Shown: positions 4,521 to 5,119 of the stretch, in pieces
Layout of the letters: every line of letters begins with the position of its first letter
Numbering within the stretch: the first letter of the stretch is position 1
Assembly (NCBI GenBank): GCA_003510345.1
Contig: DOMW01000107.1
Span: 1 to 5,119 of the forward strand
DNA length: 5,119 nucleotides
From: Clostridiales bacterium
GTDB taxonomy: Bacteria; Bacillota; Clostridia; Christensenellales; Christensenellaceae
Direction of reading: 5' to 3'
The notes under the pieces: model-generated
What the model saw: the letters and a program-made list of their open reading frames with translations, nothing else
Told to the model about the DNA's origin: nothing
The model's database searches: none
Made by a program: the position numbers and the translations under genes

Positions 4521-5119
4521 ATGGAAGAACAATATTTTCATTCCGTCCGGTTGGACAAAGAAAAATGTTCCGGCTGTACCAATTGCATAAAGCGCTGCCC
4601 CACAGAGGCCATTCGGGTGCGCAACGGCAAAGCGGTCATACTGAACGAACGCTGTATCGACTGCGGCGAGTGTATTCGCGTGTGCCCGTATCATGCCAAA
4701 AAAGCAGTCACGGACCCGCTGGAGTCCATTCAGGAATACAAATATAAAATTGCGCTCCCGGCGCCCGCGCTCTATGGGCAGTTTAAGTCGATCGCCAGTG
4801 TAGATTCGTTGTTTGCGGGTCTGCGGTCGCTCGGGTTTGACGAGGTGTATGAGGTGGCCAAAGGCGCGGAGATCGTTTCCGAAGCCGTGGCGCTGCGGCT
4901 CAAGGACGCAAAAACAAAGCCGCTTATTTCGTCCGCATGCCCTGCCGTGGTGCGGCTTATCCAGGTGCGCTTTCCCGAATTGATCGAGAATATCGTGGAT
5001 GTGGACGCGCCCATGGAAGTTGCCGCCAAAGTGGCTAAAATGGAATTTGCGAAAAAGCACAACGTAGACAGCAAAGAGATCGGCGCGTTTTTTATCACGC
5101 CCTGCCCCGCCAAGGTGAC
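4521..5119 (+). CDS. [FeFe]-hydrogenase-like iron-sulfur protein, N-terminal part (partial)
   Basis: Open to the window edge: 199 complete codons plus two bases, and the rest of the gene is missing. Residues 10-60 form a bacterial 2x[4Fe-4S] ferredoxin domain, with Cys16, 19, 22, 26-Pro and Cys45, 48, 51, 55-Pro. From about residue 76 the sequence follows the large-subunit (H-cluster) domain of [FeFe] hydrogenases: ALPAPALYGQF, LRSLGFDEVYEVAKGAEI (101-118), motif 1 as SSACP (137-141), and motif 2 as TPCPAK (193-198). Compared with the canonical TSCCP and MPCTAK, the cluster-ligand cysteines (Cys140, Cys195) and Lys198 are kept. The proton-transfer cysteine is Ala139, and the Met of motif 2 is Thr193. 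That pattern is known from putative sensory [FeFe]-hydrogenase relatives. The third motif and any PAS or other C-terminal domain lie beyond the window. A weak GAGAGAG precedes the ATG, 16 nt after the GHKL stop. It may be a redox/H2 sensor, a slow enzyme, or a protein without an H-cluster. Confidence 0.87.
   Translation, partial: MEEQYFHSVRLDKEKCSGCTNCIKRCPTEAIRVRNGKAVILNERCIDCGECIRVCPYHAKKAVTDPLESIQEYKYKIALPAPALYGQFKSIASVDSLFAGLRSLGFDEVYEVAKGAEIVSEAVALRLKDAKTKPLISSACPAVVRLIQVRFPELIENIVDVDAPMEVAAKVAKMEFAKKHNVDSKEIGAFFITPCPAKV

Noticed and set aside
4455..5060. Minus-strand open frame opposite the hydrogenase-like gene
   Set aside because: The plus strand here encodes clear ferredoxin CxxCxxCxxxCP motifs and H-domain motifs, so this is a shadow.
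1..5119. CRISPR arrays, insertion sequences, tRNA or rRNA genes
   Set aside because: No spaced direct repeats, transposase-like frames, terminal inverted repeats or cloverleaf/rRNA motifs were seen on either strand.

Overview
The window looks like part of a chromosome from an anaerobic, Clostridia-type Firmicute. The evidence is a perfect HrcA/CIRCE operator in front of groES-groEL, strong AGGAGG-type ribosome binding sites, sigma-A-like promoters, and a gene set (DRTGG-domain protein, GHKL anti-sigma-type ATPase, [FeFe]-hydrogenase-like iron-sulfur protein) that is typical of fermentative anaerobes. Base composition is moderately GC-rich with many GC-ending codons. A Christensenella-like or related lineage would fit, but this is a guess from sequence feel only.

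Layout. Positions 1-48 hold the last codons of a plus-strand gene that overlaps the start of a complete aldo/keto reductase gene (41-922). A bidirectional hairpin terminator (about 939-981) separates it from the convergent chaperonin operon, which is read on the minus strand as groES (2940-2656) then groEL (2637-1000). Upstream of groES lie the CIRCE operator (2973-2999), a sigma-A-type promoter, and an additional perfect inverted repeat that overlaps the promoter -35 region. An AT-rich divergent control region (about 3000-3268) then leads to a plus-strand gene string: a dCMP deaminase (3269-3715), a small DRTGG-domain protein (3735-4088), a GHKL/RsbW-like ATPase (4091-4504), and the start of a 2x[4Fe-4S] [FeFe]-hydrogenase-like protein (4521 to beyond the window end).

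How the genes work together. GroES and GroEL form the folding chamber and are predicted to be repressed by HrcA until heat or unfolded protein relieves it. The DRTGG, GHKL and hydrogenase-like genes are nearly contiguous and form a recognisable module found next to [FeFe]-hydrogenase genes in Clostridia and Thermotogae. In the visible part of the hydrogenase-like protein, the usual proton-transfer cysteine is alanine while the cluster-ligand cysteines are kept. That points to a redox or H2 sensor, or a low-activity enzyme, rather than a standard H2-producing hydrogenase. The adjacent RsbW-like ATPase is a plausible output partner, but that link is inference. The dCMP deaminase supplies dUMP for dTMP synthesis and may simply be a co-transcribed neighbour. 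The most interesting part is the 3' end of the window, where the hydrogenase-like gene and probably the rest of the module continue off the edge.
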